This document shows, in pieces, positions 7,370 through 16,075 of a DNA stretch of 64,000 bases. The notes beneath the pieces were generated by a model. The model saw only the letters and a program-made list of their open reading frames with translations, was not told the DNA's origin and made no database searches. A program made the translations under genes and the position numbers. Where the stretch lies: contig NZ_JBHSGI010000026.1 in assembly GCF_042654245.1 (NCBI RefSeq), positions 58,716 through 122,715 of the forward strand, read 5' to 3'. Each line of letters opens with the position of its first letter. Positions within the stretch are counted from its first letter, which is position 1. The stretch is from Seohaeicola_A nanhaiensis (GTDB lineage Bacteria; Pseudomonadota; Alphaproteobacteria; Rhodobacterales; Rhodobacteraceae).

Positions 7370-8560
7370 TCAAACATCCAGCGAACGTGCGATCAGTTCC
7401 TTCATTATTTCGTTGGTGCCGCCATAGATCATCTGGACCCGGCTGTCGGCATAAAGGCGCGCGATCGGGTATTCCATCATGAAGCCATAACCGCCGTGCA
7501 GTTGAAGGCATTCATGCATGACCTCGTTTTGCATTTGGCTGCCCCACCATTTCGCCATCGAGGCCGTGGCCGCATCAAGTTCGCCGGTTTCGAGACGCGC
7601 GAGCCCGTCATTGACGAAGGAGCGCAGCAATTCGGCCTTGGTCTTGCATTCCGCCAATTTGAAGCGTGTGTTCTGGAAATCCATGATCCGCTTGCCGAAT
7701 GCTTTGCGGTCCTGAACATATTTCACAGTTTCAGCGATGGCAAAGTCAATGAACCCAAGCGCGGTAACGCCGATCATCAGCCGCTCCCATGGCAGCTGCT
7801 TCATCAACTGGTAGAAACCCTGCCCCTCTTCTGGGCCAAGCAGGTTCGCCGTCGGCACGCGCACATCCTCGAAGAACAGCTCGGCCGTATCCGATCCCTT
7901 CATGCCCAACTTCTTCAGGTTCCGTCCCCTACGAAACCCTACGGCGTCCTCGGTTTCCAGAACGATCAGCGAAACGCCCTTTGCGCCAGCGCTGCGGTCG
8001 GTCTTTGCCACGACGACTACCAGATCGGCTGTATGTCCGTTGGTGATAAAGATCTTCGAGCCGTTGATCTTGTAATGGTTGCCATCCTTTTCCGCATGGG
8101 TCTGGACGTTCTGGAGGTCAGAGCCCGTTCCCGGCTCGGTCATCGCGATGGCCGCGACACTGTCGCCGCTGATCAGCTTCGGCAACCACTTTTTCTTCTG
8201 TTCTTCGCTGCCATAGGCGTTGATATAATGGATTACGATGGACTGGATGCCATAGCCCCAACCCGTATCACCGGTGCGTCCCTGCTCATAAACGGTAATC
8301 GCATCGAACCCGATGCCGCCACCGAACCCGCCATATTCTTCGGAAATCGAGCCGCCCATGACACCCTGTTGACCGACTGTTTTCCAGAAGTCTCGGTCGA
8401 CAATGCCCTGCTCCGCCCATTTTTCAATGTTTGGAGCCATTTCGGCATCAAAAAGCTTGCGTGTGCTATTCGCGAACATCTTGTGTTCTTCCGAAGCCCA
8501 GGCCGAACTATTCGTGATCAGAGACAAATTGGAGTCCATTCTTAAGGTTGGTATTGCCAT
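7370..8560 (-). CDS. acyl-CoA dehydrogenase (isovaleryl/long-chain type)
   Basis: A 396-residue FAD-dependent acyl-CoA dehydrogenase. Visible signatures are AIAMTEPGTGSDLQNVQT (flavin and substrate binding), KIFITNGHTADLVVVVAKT, GMKGSDTAELFFEDVRVP and the C-terminal QLHGGYGFMMEYPIARLYAD with IYGGTNEIMK. The usual YEGT glutamate is Gly (YGGT), but QLPWERLM offers the helix-G glutamate used by isovaleryl-CoA and long-chain enzymes. It is a single-gene unit with operator O3 only 4 bases before its start codon. Electrons would go to the EtfBA encoded at 9245-10929. Confidence 0.92.
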   Translation of the reverse strand: MAIPTLRMDSNLSLITNSSAWASEEHKMFANSTRKLFDAEMAPNIEKWAEQGIVDRDFWKTVGQQGVMGGSISEEYGGFGGGIGFDAITVYEQGRTGDTGWGYGIQSIVIHYINAYGSEEQKKKWLPKLISGDSVAAIAMTEPGTGSDLQNVQTHAEKDGNHYKINGSKIFITNGHTADLVVVVAKTDRSAGAKGVSLIVLETEDAVGFRRGRNLKKLGMKGSDTAELFFEDVRVPTANLLGPEEGQGFYQLMKQLPWERLMIGVTALGFIDFAIAETVKYVQDRKAFGKRIMDFQNTRFKLAECKTKAELLRSFVNDGLARLETGELDAATASMAKWWGSQMQNEVMHECLQLHGGYGFMMEYPIARLYADSRVQMIYGGTNEIMKELIARSLDV

Positions 8561-8563
8561 AAA

Positions 8564-8579
8564 TCTAACATCTGTTACC
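8564..8579. promoter_or_regulatory. operator O3 (imperfect, TCTAACATCTGTTACC)
   Basis: It matches the island's 16-base palindrome at 14 positions; only the outermost two bases of the right arm differ. It lies immediately upstream of the acyl-CoA dehydrogenase start at 8560, so the transcript leader would be very short or the site lies downstream of the true promoter. It is the weakest of the five sites. Confidence 0.6.
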
Positions 8580-8636
8580 TTTTCGGCAATGGCCCAGTCT
8601 CAAGGCGAACGCAGCGTTACGTTGCTAGACACGGCT

Positions 8637-8800
8637 TTACTGAACAGGGTCGGCATCACCATCCCGCTTCCAAGCAATATCCGCCGAGGCACCGAAAGCG
8701 CTGGCCAGTTCATTGCCTTTTTGCGTCAGGCCATATGTCACCTGAAGAGGAATCGTCGGGTTGTGGTCGCTGAAGTGGTCCTGCTTTTCTGAACAGGTTT
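8637..8800 (-). pseudogene. C-terminal fragment of an HxlR-family regulator
   Basis: On the minus strand this stretch reads HFSDHNPTIPLQVTYGLTQK followed by GNELASAFGASADIAWKRDG and a stop at 8637-8639. The block TIP-xx-VTYGL-xx-G is nearly the same as in the intact HxlR regulator at 27078-27443 (TIPPAVTYGLAERG). No start or winged-helix N-terminus can be found upstream, where IS3-like sequence begins, so the gene was truncated. The boundary at 8800 is approximate. Confidence 0.6.
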
Positions 8801-8949
8801 GCGGCTCAGCTAAGATGGATCATGGTTAGGTTTCATGCCGCTTGGTTCATCTGTGTTTCCTCAAAGTATGCGTCGTCTGGTAATCCCCCCCGAAAGTAAG
8901 GGGCTGCGGAAGTAGAATTTTCTCGGCAAGATGAACGAGGAGAATTTGA

Positions 8950-9177
8950 ATGAAGATGACGGGATATAGCGAACCCCAGATCCTTGCGATCCTGCGCCAA
9001 GCCGAAGGCGGCGTACCTATGGCCGAGCTTTGCCGTGAACATGAGTTGAGCAATGCGTCGTTCTATAAGTGGCGGGCGAAGTATGGCGGCACGGATGCGT
9101 CCATGGTCAGCCAGACGAATGCTGGAACTACTTCAAGGCTGCCGGATATGTCTCAGGTTAAAGATCGGGCGCTTTAG
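8950..9177 (+). pseudogene. IS3-family OrfA remnant
   Basis: The first 50 residues (MKMTGYSEPQILAILRQAEG, then VPMAELCREHELSNASFYKW) are the helix-turn-helix part of an IS3-group OrfA, with its usual leader and ribosome-binding site upstream (about 8880-8949). After RAKYGGTDASM the frame leaves the family and stops within 23 residues; no OrfB follows. This is an internally deleted IS3 remnant lying between a truncated regulator and the etf terminator. Confidence 0.75.
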
Positions 9178-9196
9178 GAACAAGATGTACATACAA

Positions 9197-9224
9197 AGAA
9201 AGCCCGCCGGATGACGGGCTTTCT
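9197..9224 (-). terminator. intrinsic terminator after etfA
   Basis: A 10-base inverted repeat AGAAAGCCCG/CGGGCTTTCT with an 8-base centre, followed on the minus strand by a T-rich run (TTTCTTTG). It lies 20 bases past the etfA stop and would end the long operon coming from 21652. Confidence 0.8.
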
Positions 9225-9244
9225 CGCATTCGATGTGCCGCGAT

Positions 9245-10171
9245 TTACAGCGCGTCAATCAGGGCCGGGACGGCCACGAACAGGTCGGCGACCAGGCCGA
9301 AGTCAGCAACTTGGAAGATCGGTGCTTCTTCGTCCTTGTTGATCGCGACGATGATCTTGCTGTCCTTCATGCCAGCTAGGTGTTGGATGGCACCCGAGAT
9401 GCCAATGGCGATGTACAGATCCGGGGCGACGACCTTGCCAGTCTGGCCCACCTGCCAATCGTTCGGCGCAAAGCCCGAGTCCACAGCCGCGCGGGATGCG
9501 CCGACGGCGGCGCCCAGCTTGTCGGCCAGTTTCTCGATCAGGGCGAAGTCGGTTTCCGAACCAACGCCGCGCCCGCCCGACACGACCACGCCTGCGCTGG
9601 TCAGTTCGGGGCGGTCAGAGGCGGCCACCTTATCTTCGACCCATTCGGACAGGCCGGGGTCGTCGCCGGTGGCGATAACTTCGACCGGGGCCGAACCACC
9701 CGTGGGCGCAAGGTCAAAGGTCGAGGTCCGGATGGTCATGACCTTGACGCTGTCGGTGGATTTCACCGTTTGGATCGCGTTGCCCGCATAGATCGGACGT
9801 TCGAACGTGTCGGCATCGATCACGCCAACCACGTCGGATAGAATCATCACATCCAGCAAGGCCGCTACGCGCGGCATGATGTTTTTCGCATCGGTCGTGG
9901 ACGGTGCCACGATATGCGAATAGCCCGAGGCGAGGCTGACGATCAGGGCGGCCACGGGTTCGGCAAGGCGGTGGCCGTAAAGCGCATCCTCGGCGACCAG
10001 CACCTTCGACACGCCCCCGATCTTGGCGGCCTCATCCGCCGCCGCTTTGGCCGAAGCGCCGGTGCAGAGCACGATCACATCGCCCAGTTGTTTGGCCGCG
10101 GTCACTGCCTTGGCGGTGGCGTCCAGCGCCAGCGCGCCATCGGTCACTTCAGCAATCAGAAGAACAGCCAT
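9245..10171 (-). CDS. etfA: electron transfer flavoprotein alpha subunit
   Basis: The 308-residue length and the sequence match EtfA: an N-terminal adenine-nucleotide-binding-like domain, then the FAD domain with VVVSGGRGVG, SRAAVDSGFAPNDWQVGQTG and the C-terminal IVAINKDEEAPIFQVADFGL. The heterodimer accepts electrons from acyl-CoA dehydrogenases and passes them to ETF-ubiquinone oxidoreductase. The gene follows etfB directly (1-base overlap) and ends just before a terminator. A plasmid copy dedicated to the island's dehydrogenases is the likely role. Confidence 0.97.
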   Translation of the reverse strand: MAVLLIAEVTDGALALDATAKAVTAAKQLGDVIVLCTGASAKAAADEAAKIGGVSKVLVAEDALYGHRLAEPVAALIVSLASGYSHIVAPSTTDAKNIMPRVAALLDVMILSDVVGVIDADTFERPIYAGNAIQTVKSTDSVKVMTIRTSTFDLAPTGGSAPVEVIATGDDPGLSEWVEDKVAASDRPELTSAGVVVSGGRGVGSETDFALIEKLADKLGAAVGASRAAVDSGFAPNDWQVGQTGKVVAPDLYIAIGISGAIQHLAGMKDSKIIVAINKDEEAPIFQVADFGLVADLFVAVPALIDAL

Positions 10172-10929
10172 TACACAGCCCCCGCTTCTTTGAGTTTTGC
10201 TACAAGCTCGTCCACCGAGGCCACCTTGATGCCTGTTGCGCGCGCTGCGGGTTCAGTGGTCTTGACCACAGTCAGACGCGGGGTGACATCGACGCCGTAA
10301 TCGGCGGCAGTCTTTTCCTCGAGCGGCTTTTTCTTTGCCTTCATGATGTTGGGCAAGGACGCATAGCGCGGCTCGTTCAGGCGCAGGTCGGCGGTGACGA
10401 TGGTGGGAAGTTTCACCTTGATCGTCTGCAGACCGCCGTCCACCTCGCGGGTGACGAGCGCATGATCGCCTTCGATCTCCAGCTTGGAGGCAAAAGCCGC
10501 CTGAGACCAACCCAGCAGCGCGGAAAGCATCTGGCCGGTGGCGTTCATGTCGTTGTCGATGGCCTGTTTGCCCGCGATCACCAGACCGGGGTTCTCCTCG
10601 GCGATGACGGCCTTGAGAATCTTGGCGACGGCCAGCGGTTCGATGTCGGTGTGGACGTCATCAGCGGCGTTAACCAGAATGGCACGGTCGGCGCCCATGG
10701 CCAAGGCGGTGCGCAGGGTTTCCTGCGCCTGCTTGACGCCGATCGACACGACGACGACTTCTTCGACCTTGCCGGCCTCTTTGAGGCGGATCGCCTCTTC
10801 GACCGCGATTTCGTCGAAAGGGTTCATCGACATTTTGACATTGGCGAGATCGACACCGCTTCCATCCGCCTTGACGCGGACCTTCACGTTGTAGTCGATC
10901 ACGCGTTTGACAGGCACAAGCACCTTCAT
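10171..10929 (-). CDS. etfB: electron transfer flavoprotein beta subunit
   Basis: The 252-residue EtfB starts MKVLVPVKRVIDYNVKVRV and has the beta-subunit signature LNEPRYASLPNIMKAKKKPL. It binds AMP and pairs with EtfA. ATG at 10929 is preceded by GGAGACC. The gene is 40 bases downstream of an enoyl-CoA hydratase gene, so it can be reached by read-through from the liv-ligase operon. Confidence 0.97.
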   Translation of the reverse strand: MKVLVPVKRVIDYNVKVRVKADGSGVDLANVKMSMNPFDEIAVEEAIRLKEAGKVEEVVVVSIGVKQAQETLRTALAMGADRAILVNAADDVHTDIEPLAVAKILKAVIAEENPGLVIAGKQAIDNDMNATGQMLSALLGWSQAAFASKLEIEGDHALVTREVDGGLQTIKVKLPTIVTADLRLNEPRYASLPNIMKAKKKPLEEKTAADYGVDVTPRLTVVKTTEPAARATGIKVASVDELVAKLKEAGAV

Positions 10930-10969
10930 CTACGGTCTCCTTGGGTTCTTCGATATGATTTCGACCGGC

Positions 10970-11752
10970 TTATCGGTCCGTGAATTGGGGTTTGCGTTTC
11001 TCCGAAAACGCCTTCATGGCCTCGGGAAAGTCATGCGCGCAAAGCAGAACACTTTGGCAATCACGCTCGATATCCAGAGCCTCAATATAACTGCATTCCG
11101 CCGTGGCGCGCATCACACGCTTGGCGGTTTGAAGGCCGAACATCGGATGCTGTGCAATCTCGCGCGCGATCTCAAGCGCGCGTGCCTCGACCTGTCTGGC
11201 TGGCACACATTCCTCGACGACGCGCAGTTCCTTGGCGGTGCGCCCGTCGATCTCGCGCCCCGTGAGAACAAGCATCCGCGCCACGCCCGCGCCGGCACGT
11301 TGTTGAAGAAGCCAGCTCGACCCGGTGTCGGGGCAGCCGCCGACACGGGCAAAAACCTCGCACAGCCGGGCATCTTCGGCCGCTACGACGATATCCGCCG
11401 ACAGGGCCAGGCTGAGGCCGGCACCAAATGCTACTCCGCATACAGCAGAAATCAGAGGCTTGCGAAAAAGATAGGCCGCGCGCCCGCCATCATGAACCTT
11501 GTCCACCATTTCCGATGTGGCTCTCGCGCCCTTGGCAATCTCAGACTGAAACCCGACCAGATCGCCGCCGCTGCTGAAATGATCGCCGCCGGTCATGACG
11601 ACGACGCGGATTGCATCATCCTGGTCGGCCTCGCGCAAGAGCGCCACCAGTTGCTCGACGAATGCCATGCTGTAGGGGTTGCGCTTTGTTGGATGGAGAA
11701 AACGCAGGATGCCGACAGGCCCTTCCCGATCAAGATGAATAAGGTCAGTCAT
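10970..11752 (-). CDS. enoyl-CoA hydratase/isomerase (crotonase) family protein
   Basis: A 260-residue crotonase: oxyanion-hole segments FSSGGDLVGF and CGVAFGAGLSLALSADIVVA are clear. The second catalytic region reads VGGCPDTGSSW, so the usual second Glu is replaced and the activity (hydratase, isomerase or other) is open. I chose ATG 11752, which has GGAG 6 bases upstream; ATG 11767, overlapping the TGA of the preceding gene, is the alternative. It is transcribed between a second crotonase and etfBA. Confidence 0.88.
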   Translation of the reverse strand: MTDLIHLDREGPVGILRFLHPTKRNPYSMAFVEQLVALLREADQDDAIRVVVMTGGDHFSSGGDLVGFQSEIAKGARATSEMVDKVHDGGRAAYLFRKPLISAVCGVAFGAGLSLALSADIVVAAEDARLCEVFARVGGCPDTGSSWLLQQRAGAGVARMLVLTGREIDGRTAKELRVVEECVPARQVEARALEIAREIAQHPMFGLQTAKRVMRATAECSYIEALDIERDCQSVLLCAHDFPEAMKAFSEKRKPQFTDR

Positions 11753-11763
11753 TGCAATCTCCA

Positions 11764-12540
11764 TCATGTACCCGTCCAGACCGGCGCTCGTTTTTCGGCG
11801 AATGCCCTGGGGCCCTCAATCGCGTCGTTGCTGGCATATACAACCTGGTGCAGGCGCTTGCCTTCTTCGAGGCCACCCGCACAGCCCAGGTCCATGGTCG
11901 CGCGAACGCCGCCTTTGGCGGCGATCACCGAAAGCGGGGCCCCGCTGGCTATGCGTTTGGCAAGGTCGAATGCCCGTGCGCGAACGGCATCGGGGGTGTC
12001 CTCGATATAGTTGGTGAACCCGTATTCGTGGAGCCGCTCGATCGGCATCAGGTCTCCGGTCAGCAGGATTTCCATAAGGATGGGCTGCGGCAGCATGGTC
12101 AGTGCCGGCGAAGCCCAAGGCGATCCGCGACCGATCTTCACCTCGGTAATGCCAACCTTGGTTCCCTTGAGTCCGACCCGCAAATCGCAATTCAGCGTCA
12201 GCATCATGCCGCCCGCCATCAGCGACCCCGTCATCGCCGCGATGATCGGCTTCTTGCAGGCGCGCATGGTTTCGTGAAACGGATCGCGCATCTTGGTCAG
12301 GATATCGACCCCTTCATCGCGCGCAATCTGCGTGGCTTCCTTCAAATCCAGCCCGGCACAGAAGACACCGCAATCGGCCGAAGTCAGAATTGTCACACGA
12401 ACGCTTTCATCCGTCTCGATCTGTTCCCAGGCATCGGTCAGCCCGTTTGTCGCGGCCACGGAAAGCGCATTCTTTCGCTCGGGCCGGTTGATTGAGACGG
12501 TCGCAATGCCGTCTTCGATTTTCACATCAATGGGGCTCAT
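11764..12540 (-). CDS. enoyl-CoA hydratase/isomerase (crotonase) family protein
   Basis: A 258-residue crotonase starting MSPIDVKIEDGIATVSINRP. It carries FCAGLDLKEA (first oxyanion hole) and TGSLMAGGMMLTLNCDLRVG, then GITEVKIGRGSPWAS, where the first Glu-like position (TEV) is present and the second is not obvious. The longer ATG at 12615 would add 25 residues unrelated to the family, so the start at 12540 is preferred. It is 90 bases downstream of the first binding-protein gene. Confidence 0.88.
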   Translation of the reverse strand: MSPIDVKIEDGIATVSINRPERKNALSVAATNGLTDAWEQIETDESVRVTILTSADCGVFCAGLDLKEATQIARDEGVDILTKMRDPFHETMRACKKPIIAAMTGSLMAGGMMLTLNCDLRVGLKGTKVGITEVKIGRGSPWASPALTMLPQPILMEILLTGDLMPIERLHEYGFTNYIEDTPDAVRARAFDLAKRIASGAPLSVIAAKGGVRATMDLGCAGGLEEGKRLHQVVYASNDAIEGPRAFAEKRAPVWTGT

Positions 12541-12630
12541 GATACCTGCTTCGTTCTCATTGGATAGTTCTGGGGCGAAGCTTCCCCACGACAGGTTTGC
12601 CGCGGGGAAGTTCATGCTTGTTAGACCGAC

Positions 12631-13881
12631 TTATTCGACGGTGAACGTCGCGGAGCTGTGCTTGATGACCTCCCAGACAACGTCAAGATAGTCGGCGCTC
12701 CAGTCGGTCAACGGAGCCCAGTTTGACCCGTCCCATTGTTCGACGCGCGTCTTGCCGCCGCCGCCGTGGTCGTTCGCAGTGACAGTGACGGGTGCCATGA
12801 CGCCATTGCCATCGAAGTTCTCAATCGATTCATAAGCCGCCTTCATGCTTTCCGGCGTAATGGGCCAACCTTTCTCGGCAATCGCGATACGCGCTGCCTC
12901 GAAACCGACCGAGTAAATTGCCATCCCAGTGTTATAATACACGTCGCGAACCAAGCTCTCGGGACCGCTGCCTTTGCCATTGGCATAGTAGGTTTCCAGC
13001 ATCGTCTTGACGATCGGCACTTCCTGGCCGCCGGCGACATTTGTCCCGCGAAGGATGCCCTTCGCGTCTTCCGCGCCGATGTTCTTGATATCGACCTCGT
13101 TCATCCAGTTCACCGACAGGTAACGGTCAATCGGGAACCCGTTGCGGCGCATTTCCTTGGCCGCGACAACATGCCCACCGGCCAGCAGCCAGCTGATCAC
13201 ATAGTCCGGCTTGTCGCGGCGAACCTTACTCCACACACTGGCCTGATCGCTGCCCGGCAGCGGCACAGGGTAGAGTTGGAGCTCGAAACCTTCCTTCTCG
13301 GCCAGGGTTTTCAGAATCTCGATCGGTTCCTGGCCAAACGGATAATCAAGATAGGCAAAGCCGATCTTTGCCTTGGACAGATCGCCACCCATCTGGCCTT
13401 TGATGAAGGCGACATCGTTGGCGGCCTGCTGCCAATAAGTCGGACCAACCGGGAACACCCAGTCGAACACTTCACCGTCAACCGCGTCGCCGCGGCCAAC
13501 GAAGGACTGCATCAGAACGTTTCCGTCCTTCATGGCCCGCGGCAGGACCGCGTTCGTGACGGGCGTGGACAGGAAGTTGAAAAGGAAAACACCGTCACGC
13601 TTGAGCTGCTCATAGCATTCCACGCCACGTTGCGGTTCGTTGCCATGATCACGAACGATGATCTCGACCGGATGCCCCTCGATGCCACCGTTGTCGTTGG
13701 TATACATCGCAAGGTCCTGCGCGGCCTGGGCCACTTGAGGAGAGATGAAAGTGTAAGATTTGCTGAGGTCGAAACAGAGTCCGAACCGGATCGGATCTTT
13801 GTCTTGCGCGGACGCGACTGTCCCGCCTGCCGCCAAAGCTGCGGCGAGCGCCACAGTCTTGAGTTGTTTCGTAAGTTTCAC
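12631..13881 (-). CDS. ABC transporter substrate-binding protein (Liv type), copy 1
   Basis: A 416-residue periplasmic binding protein of the branched-chain amino acid (Leu/Ile/Val-type) class. It starts at GTG 13881 with GGGAGGAAT just upstream, giving a clean signal peptide (VKLTKQLKTVALAAALAAGG...ASA-Q); an ATG at 14022 would add 47 residues before it. Mature motifs include FGLCFDLSKSYTFISPQVAQ and VRDHGNEPQRGVECY. It is a paralogue of the neighbouring gene, and both probably feed the single LivHMGF set upstream. The ligand is likely a carboxylic acid, because an acyl-CoA synthetase is in the operon. Confidence 0.92.
   Translation of the reverse strand: MKLTKQLKTVALAAALAAGGTVASAQDKDPIRFGLCFDLSKSYTFISPQVAQAAQDLAMYTNDNGGIEGHPVEIIVRDHGNEPQRGVECYEQLKRDGVFLFNFLSTPVTNAVLPRAMKDGNVLMQSFVGRGDAVDGEVFDWVFPVGPTYWQQAANDVAFIKGQMGGDLSKAKIGFAYLDYPFGQEPIEILKTLAEKEGFELQLYPVPLPGSDQASVWSKVRRDKPDYVISWLLAGGHVVAAKEMRRNGFPIDRYLSVNWMNEVDIKNIGAEDAKGILRGTNVAGGQEVPIVKTMLETYYANGKGSGPESLVRDVYYNTGMAIYSVGFEAARIAIAEKGWPITPESMKAAYESIENFDGNGVMAPVTVTANDHGGGGKTRVEQWDGSNWAPLTDWSADYLDVVWEVIKHSSATFTVE
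13223..13326. repeat. near-identical 104-base block shared by the two binding-protein genes (copy A)
   Basis: This block within binding-protein gene 1 matches 14569-14672 in gene 2 at all but 2 positions by eye, while flanking parts of the two genes diverge clearly. It encodes the PIEILKTLAEKEGFELQLYP region. Confidence 0.75.
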
Positions 13882-13979
13882 GGTGTATTCCTCCCATGGT
13901 TGATAGTCGAACAGCTTGATCAGTCTTTGGGGTGAGCCGCAGCCGTAAACGGTTTTTTTCCCCAACTCTTGGTCGTTTC

Positions 13980-15218
13980 TTACTGTTGGTATGTCGAAGA
14001 GCTTTTCTTCACCACTTCCCATACGACATCAGTATATTCAGATATCCAGTCGGTTTGCGGCACCCAGGCCTTACCGTCCCACATCTCGATGCGTGTCTTG
14101 CCACCGCCGCCATGATCCTTGGCAGTCACGGTAATAGGTGCCATCAATCCGTTCGCGTCGTAGCCTTCAAGCGACTCCAGTCCCGCCTTGTAGGACTTTG
14201 CGGTGATCGGAAGACCTTCGCTTTCGACCGCTTTGCGCGCGGCCTCAAACACGATGGAGTACATGGCCAGTCCGGTGTTATAGAAAACGTCCTGGGTCTT
14301 CTCTAGCGGGCCGGAACCTTGCCCCTTGTCGTAGAGCTCGGTCATGATTTCTTGTCGCAAGGCAACATCCTGTCCACCCACGACATTGGTGCCGCGCTTG
14401 ATACCGATAGCTGCTTCGTTGCCGATATTGGCAATATCCACTTCGTTCAGCCAGTTGACCGAAATGTACTTCTCCATCGGAATGCCATTTCGCTTCATCT
14501 CTTTTGAGGCGACGACATGCGCGCCTCCGAGCATCCAGACGATCACATGGTCGGGGTTTTCACGGCGTACCTTACTCCACACACTGGCCTGATCGCTGCC
14601 CGGCAGCGGCACAGGGTAGAGTTGGAGCTCGAAACCCTCCTTCTCGGCCAAGGTTTTCAGAATCTCGATCGGCTCCTGCCCGAAGGGGTAATCGAAATAG
14701 ACAAAGCCCACCTTCACATCCGACATGTCGCCGTCATGCAATTGCTTGATATAGGCAACGTCGTTGGCTGCCTGTCCCCAATAAGTCGGCCCGATCGGAT
14801 AGACCCAGTCAAAGACCGTGCCGTCTACGGCATCGCCGCGACCGACAAGTGACTGCATCAGAATGTTCTCATCTTCCATGGCCCGCGGCAGGACTGCCAG
14901 AGACACAGGCGTGGAAAGCGTGTCAAAGACGAAGACGCCTTCGCGGCTGAGCTTTGAATAACACTCGATGCCGCGCTGCGGTTCGTTTCCGTGGTCGCGA
15001 ACGATAACTTCGACTGGCTCGCCACCGATCCCGCCCTGCATGTTGACCAGCTTAGCCAGATCCATTGCCGCCTGCGACACCTGCGGCGTGGCGAAGGTAT
15101 AGGCCTTGCTGAGATCATAGCAAACCCCGACCTTGAATGGCTCCGCCAGAGCCTGGGTTCCGGCCATCCAACTCCCCATCATGGAAAATACAGTCAATGC
15201 CTTAGTAAGTTTCTTCAT
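13980..15218 (-). CDS. ABC transporter substrate-binding protein (Liv type), copy 2
   Basis: A 412-residue paralogue of the preceding protein. ATG 15218 has AGGGAGGAC 5 bases upstream and opens a signal peptide (MKKLTKALTVFSMMGSWMAG...ALA-EP). Mature sequence: FKVGVCYDLSKAYTFATPQV, VRDHGNEPQRGIECY, WKVRR-type central block and VVKKSSSTYQQ at the C-terminus. Two binding proteins with one permease set suggest a broadened ligand range. It lies between livF (stop 15252) and copy 1, with a 98-base gap before copy 1. Confidence 0.92.
   Translation of the reverse strand: MKKLTKALTVFSMMGSWMAGTQALAEPFKVGVCYDLSKAYTFATPQVSQAAMDLAKLVNMQGGIGGEPVEVIVRDHGNEPQRGIECYSKLSREGVFVFDTLSTPVSLAVLPRAMEDENILMQSLVGRGDAVDGTVFDWVYPIGPTYWGQAANDVAYIKQLHDGDMSDVKVGFVYFDYPFGQEPIEILKTLAEKEGFELQLYPVPLPGSDQASVWSKVRRENPDHVIVWMLGGAHVVASKEMKRNGIPMEKYISVNWLNEVDIANIGNEAAIGIKRGTNVVGGQDVALRQEIMTELYDKGQGSGPLEKTQDVFYNTGLAMYSIVFEAARKAVESEGLPITAKSYKAGLESLEGYDANGLMAPITVTAKDHGGGGKTRIEMWDGKAWVPQTDWISEYTDVVWEVVKKSSSTYQQ
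14569..14672. repeat. near-identical 104-base block shared by the two binding-protein genes (copy B)
   Basis: Counterpart of 13223-13326, offset by 1346 bases. The match stops abruptly on both sides, which looks like a gene-conversion tract rather than uniform conservation. Confidence 0.75.
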
Positions 15219-15251
15219 CTTGTCCTCCCTGAACAATCTGCGTCTAGAGAC

Positions 15252-16070
15252 TTAACTCAGCCAGCGCTTGCGTCGGCTGTAATGCTTAACACTGTGAAAG
15301 TCGGTACCTTCGCCGCCGCCCAGGTAGAATTCCTGGATGTCGGAGTTGGATTTGAGGGCCTCGGCCGTGCCGTGCATGACCACGCGGCCGTTCTCGATAA
15401 GGTACCCTTGCGAAACAATCTCCAGAGCGGCCAGTGCGTTCTGCTCCACCAGCAGGACCGACATGCCCTCTTCCCGATTGATCTTTTGCAGGATGCCGAA
15501 GATCTCCTCGACGAGGAACGGGGCAAGCCCAAGACTCGGCTCGTCGAGCATCAGCAGACTCGGCTGGGTCACAAGAGCTCGGCCAATGGCAAGCATTTGC
15601 TGTTCGCCGCCCGACAGATACCCCGCCTGCGAATTACGGCGTTCTGCAAGCCGCGGGAAATAGTTGTAGATCTTTTCTTTTTCTGCATTCAGCGCCGATC
15701 GGGACATTCCGCGCGGCGCAGCGGCGGTCAGGTTTTCGTCGGGGGTCAAGTGTTCGAAAACGCGCCGTCCTTCGATGACGTGACAGATACCCATCCCGAC
15801 GCGGTTTTGCGCAAGCACTTCGGTTATGTCTGTTCCCTGGAACGCTATTTCACCTCGGCTGATGCGTCCGCGCTCTGCCTTCAAAAGACCGCTGATCGCT
15901 TTTAGCGTTGTGCTTTTTCCCGCTCCGTTCGAGCCCAGGAGCGCGATCATCTCGCCCGTCGGCACCTGGATCGAAACACCTTTGATCGCCAGTATTATAT
16001 TGTCGTAAAGCACCTCGACACTGTTCATTGACAGAATGGGCGCGGCTTCAGCTTTTTCTTGCATCGGCAT
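15252..16070 (-). CDS. livF: branched-chain-type ABC transporter ATP-binding protein LivF
   Basis: A 272-residue ATPase with Walker A GSNGAGKSTTLKAISG, signature YLSGGEQQMLAIGRALV, Walker B LLMLDEPSLGLAP and the H-loop region VLLVEQNALAAL. This is the LivF type, which lacks the long LivG insertion. It is the fifth gene of the SDR-livG-ligase-livH-livM-livF run; the gap to livM is 5 bases. The C-terminal tail TDFHSVKHYSRRKRWLS is longer than in amino-acid LivF and typical of such ligase-linked systems. Confidence 0.93.
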   Translation of the reverse strand: MPMQEKAEAAPILSMNSVEVLYDNIILAIKGVSIQVPTGEMIALLGSNGAGKSTTLKAISGLLKAERGRISRGEIAFQGTDITEVLAQNRVGMGICHVIEGRRVFEHLTPDENLTAAAPRGMSRSALNAEKEKIYNYFPRLAERRNSQAGYLSGGEQQMLAIGRALVTQPSLLMLDEPSLGLAPFLVEEIFGILQKINREEGMSVLLVEQNALAALEIVSQGYLIENGRVVMHGTAEALKSNSDIQEFYLGGGEGTDFHSVKHYSRRKRWLS

Positions 16071-16075
16071 TTCCC

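Noticed and set aside
9245..10929. nitrogen-fixation-type fixAB instead of etfAB
   Set aside because: Lengths and the LNEPRYASLPNIMKAKKK signature fit housekeeping EtfBA, and no fixC or fixX follows.
12736..13935. 399-codon plus-strand frame over binding-protein gene 1
   Set aside because: Opposite to a clear periplasmic binding protein with signal peptide; translation has no family features.
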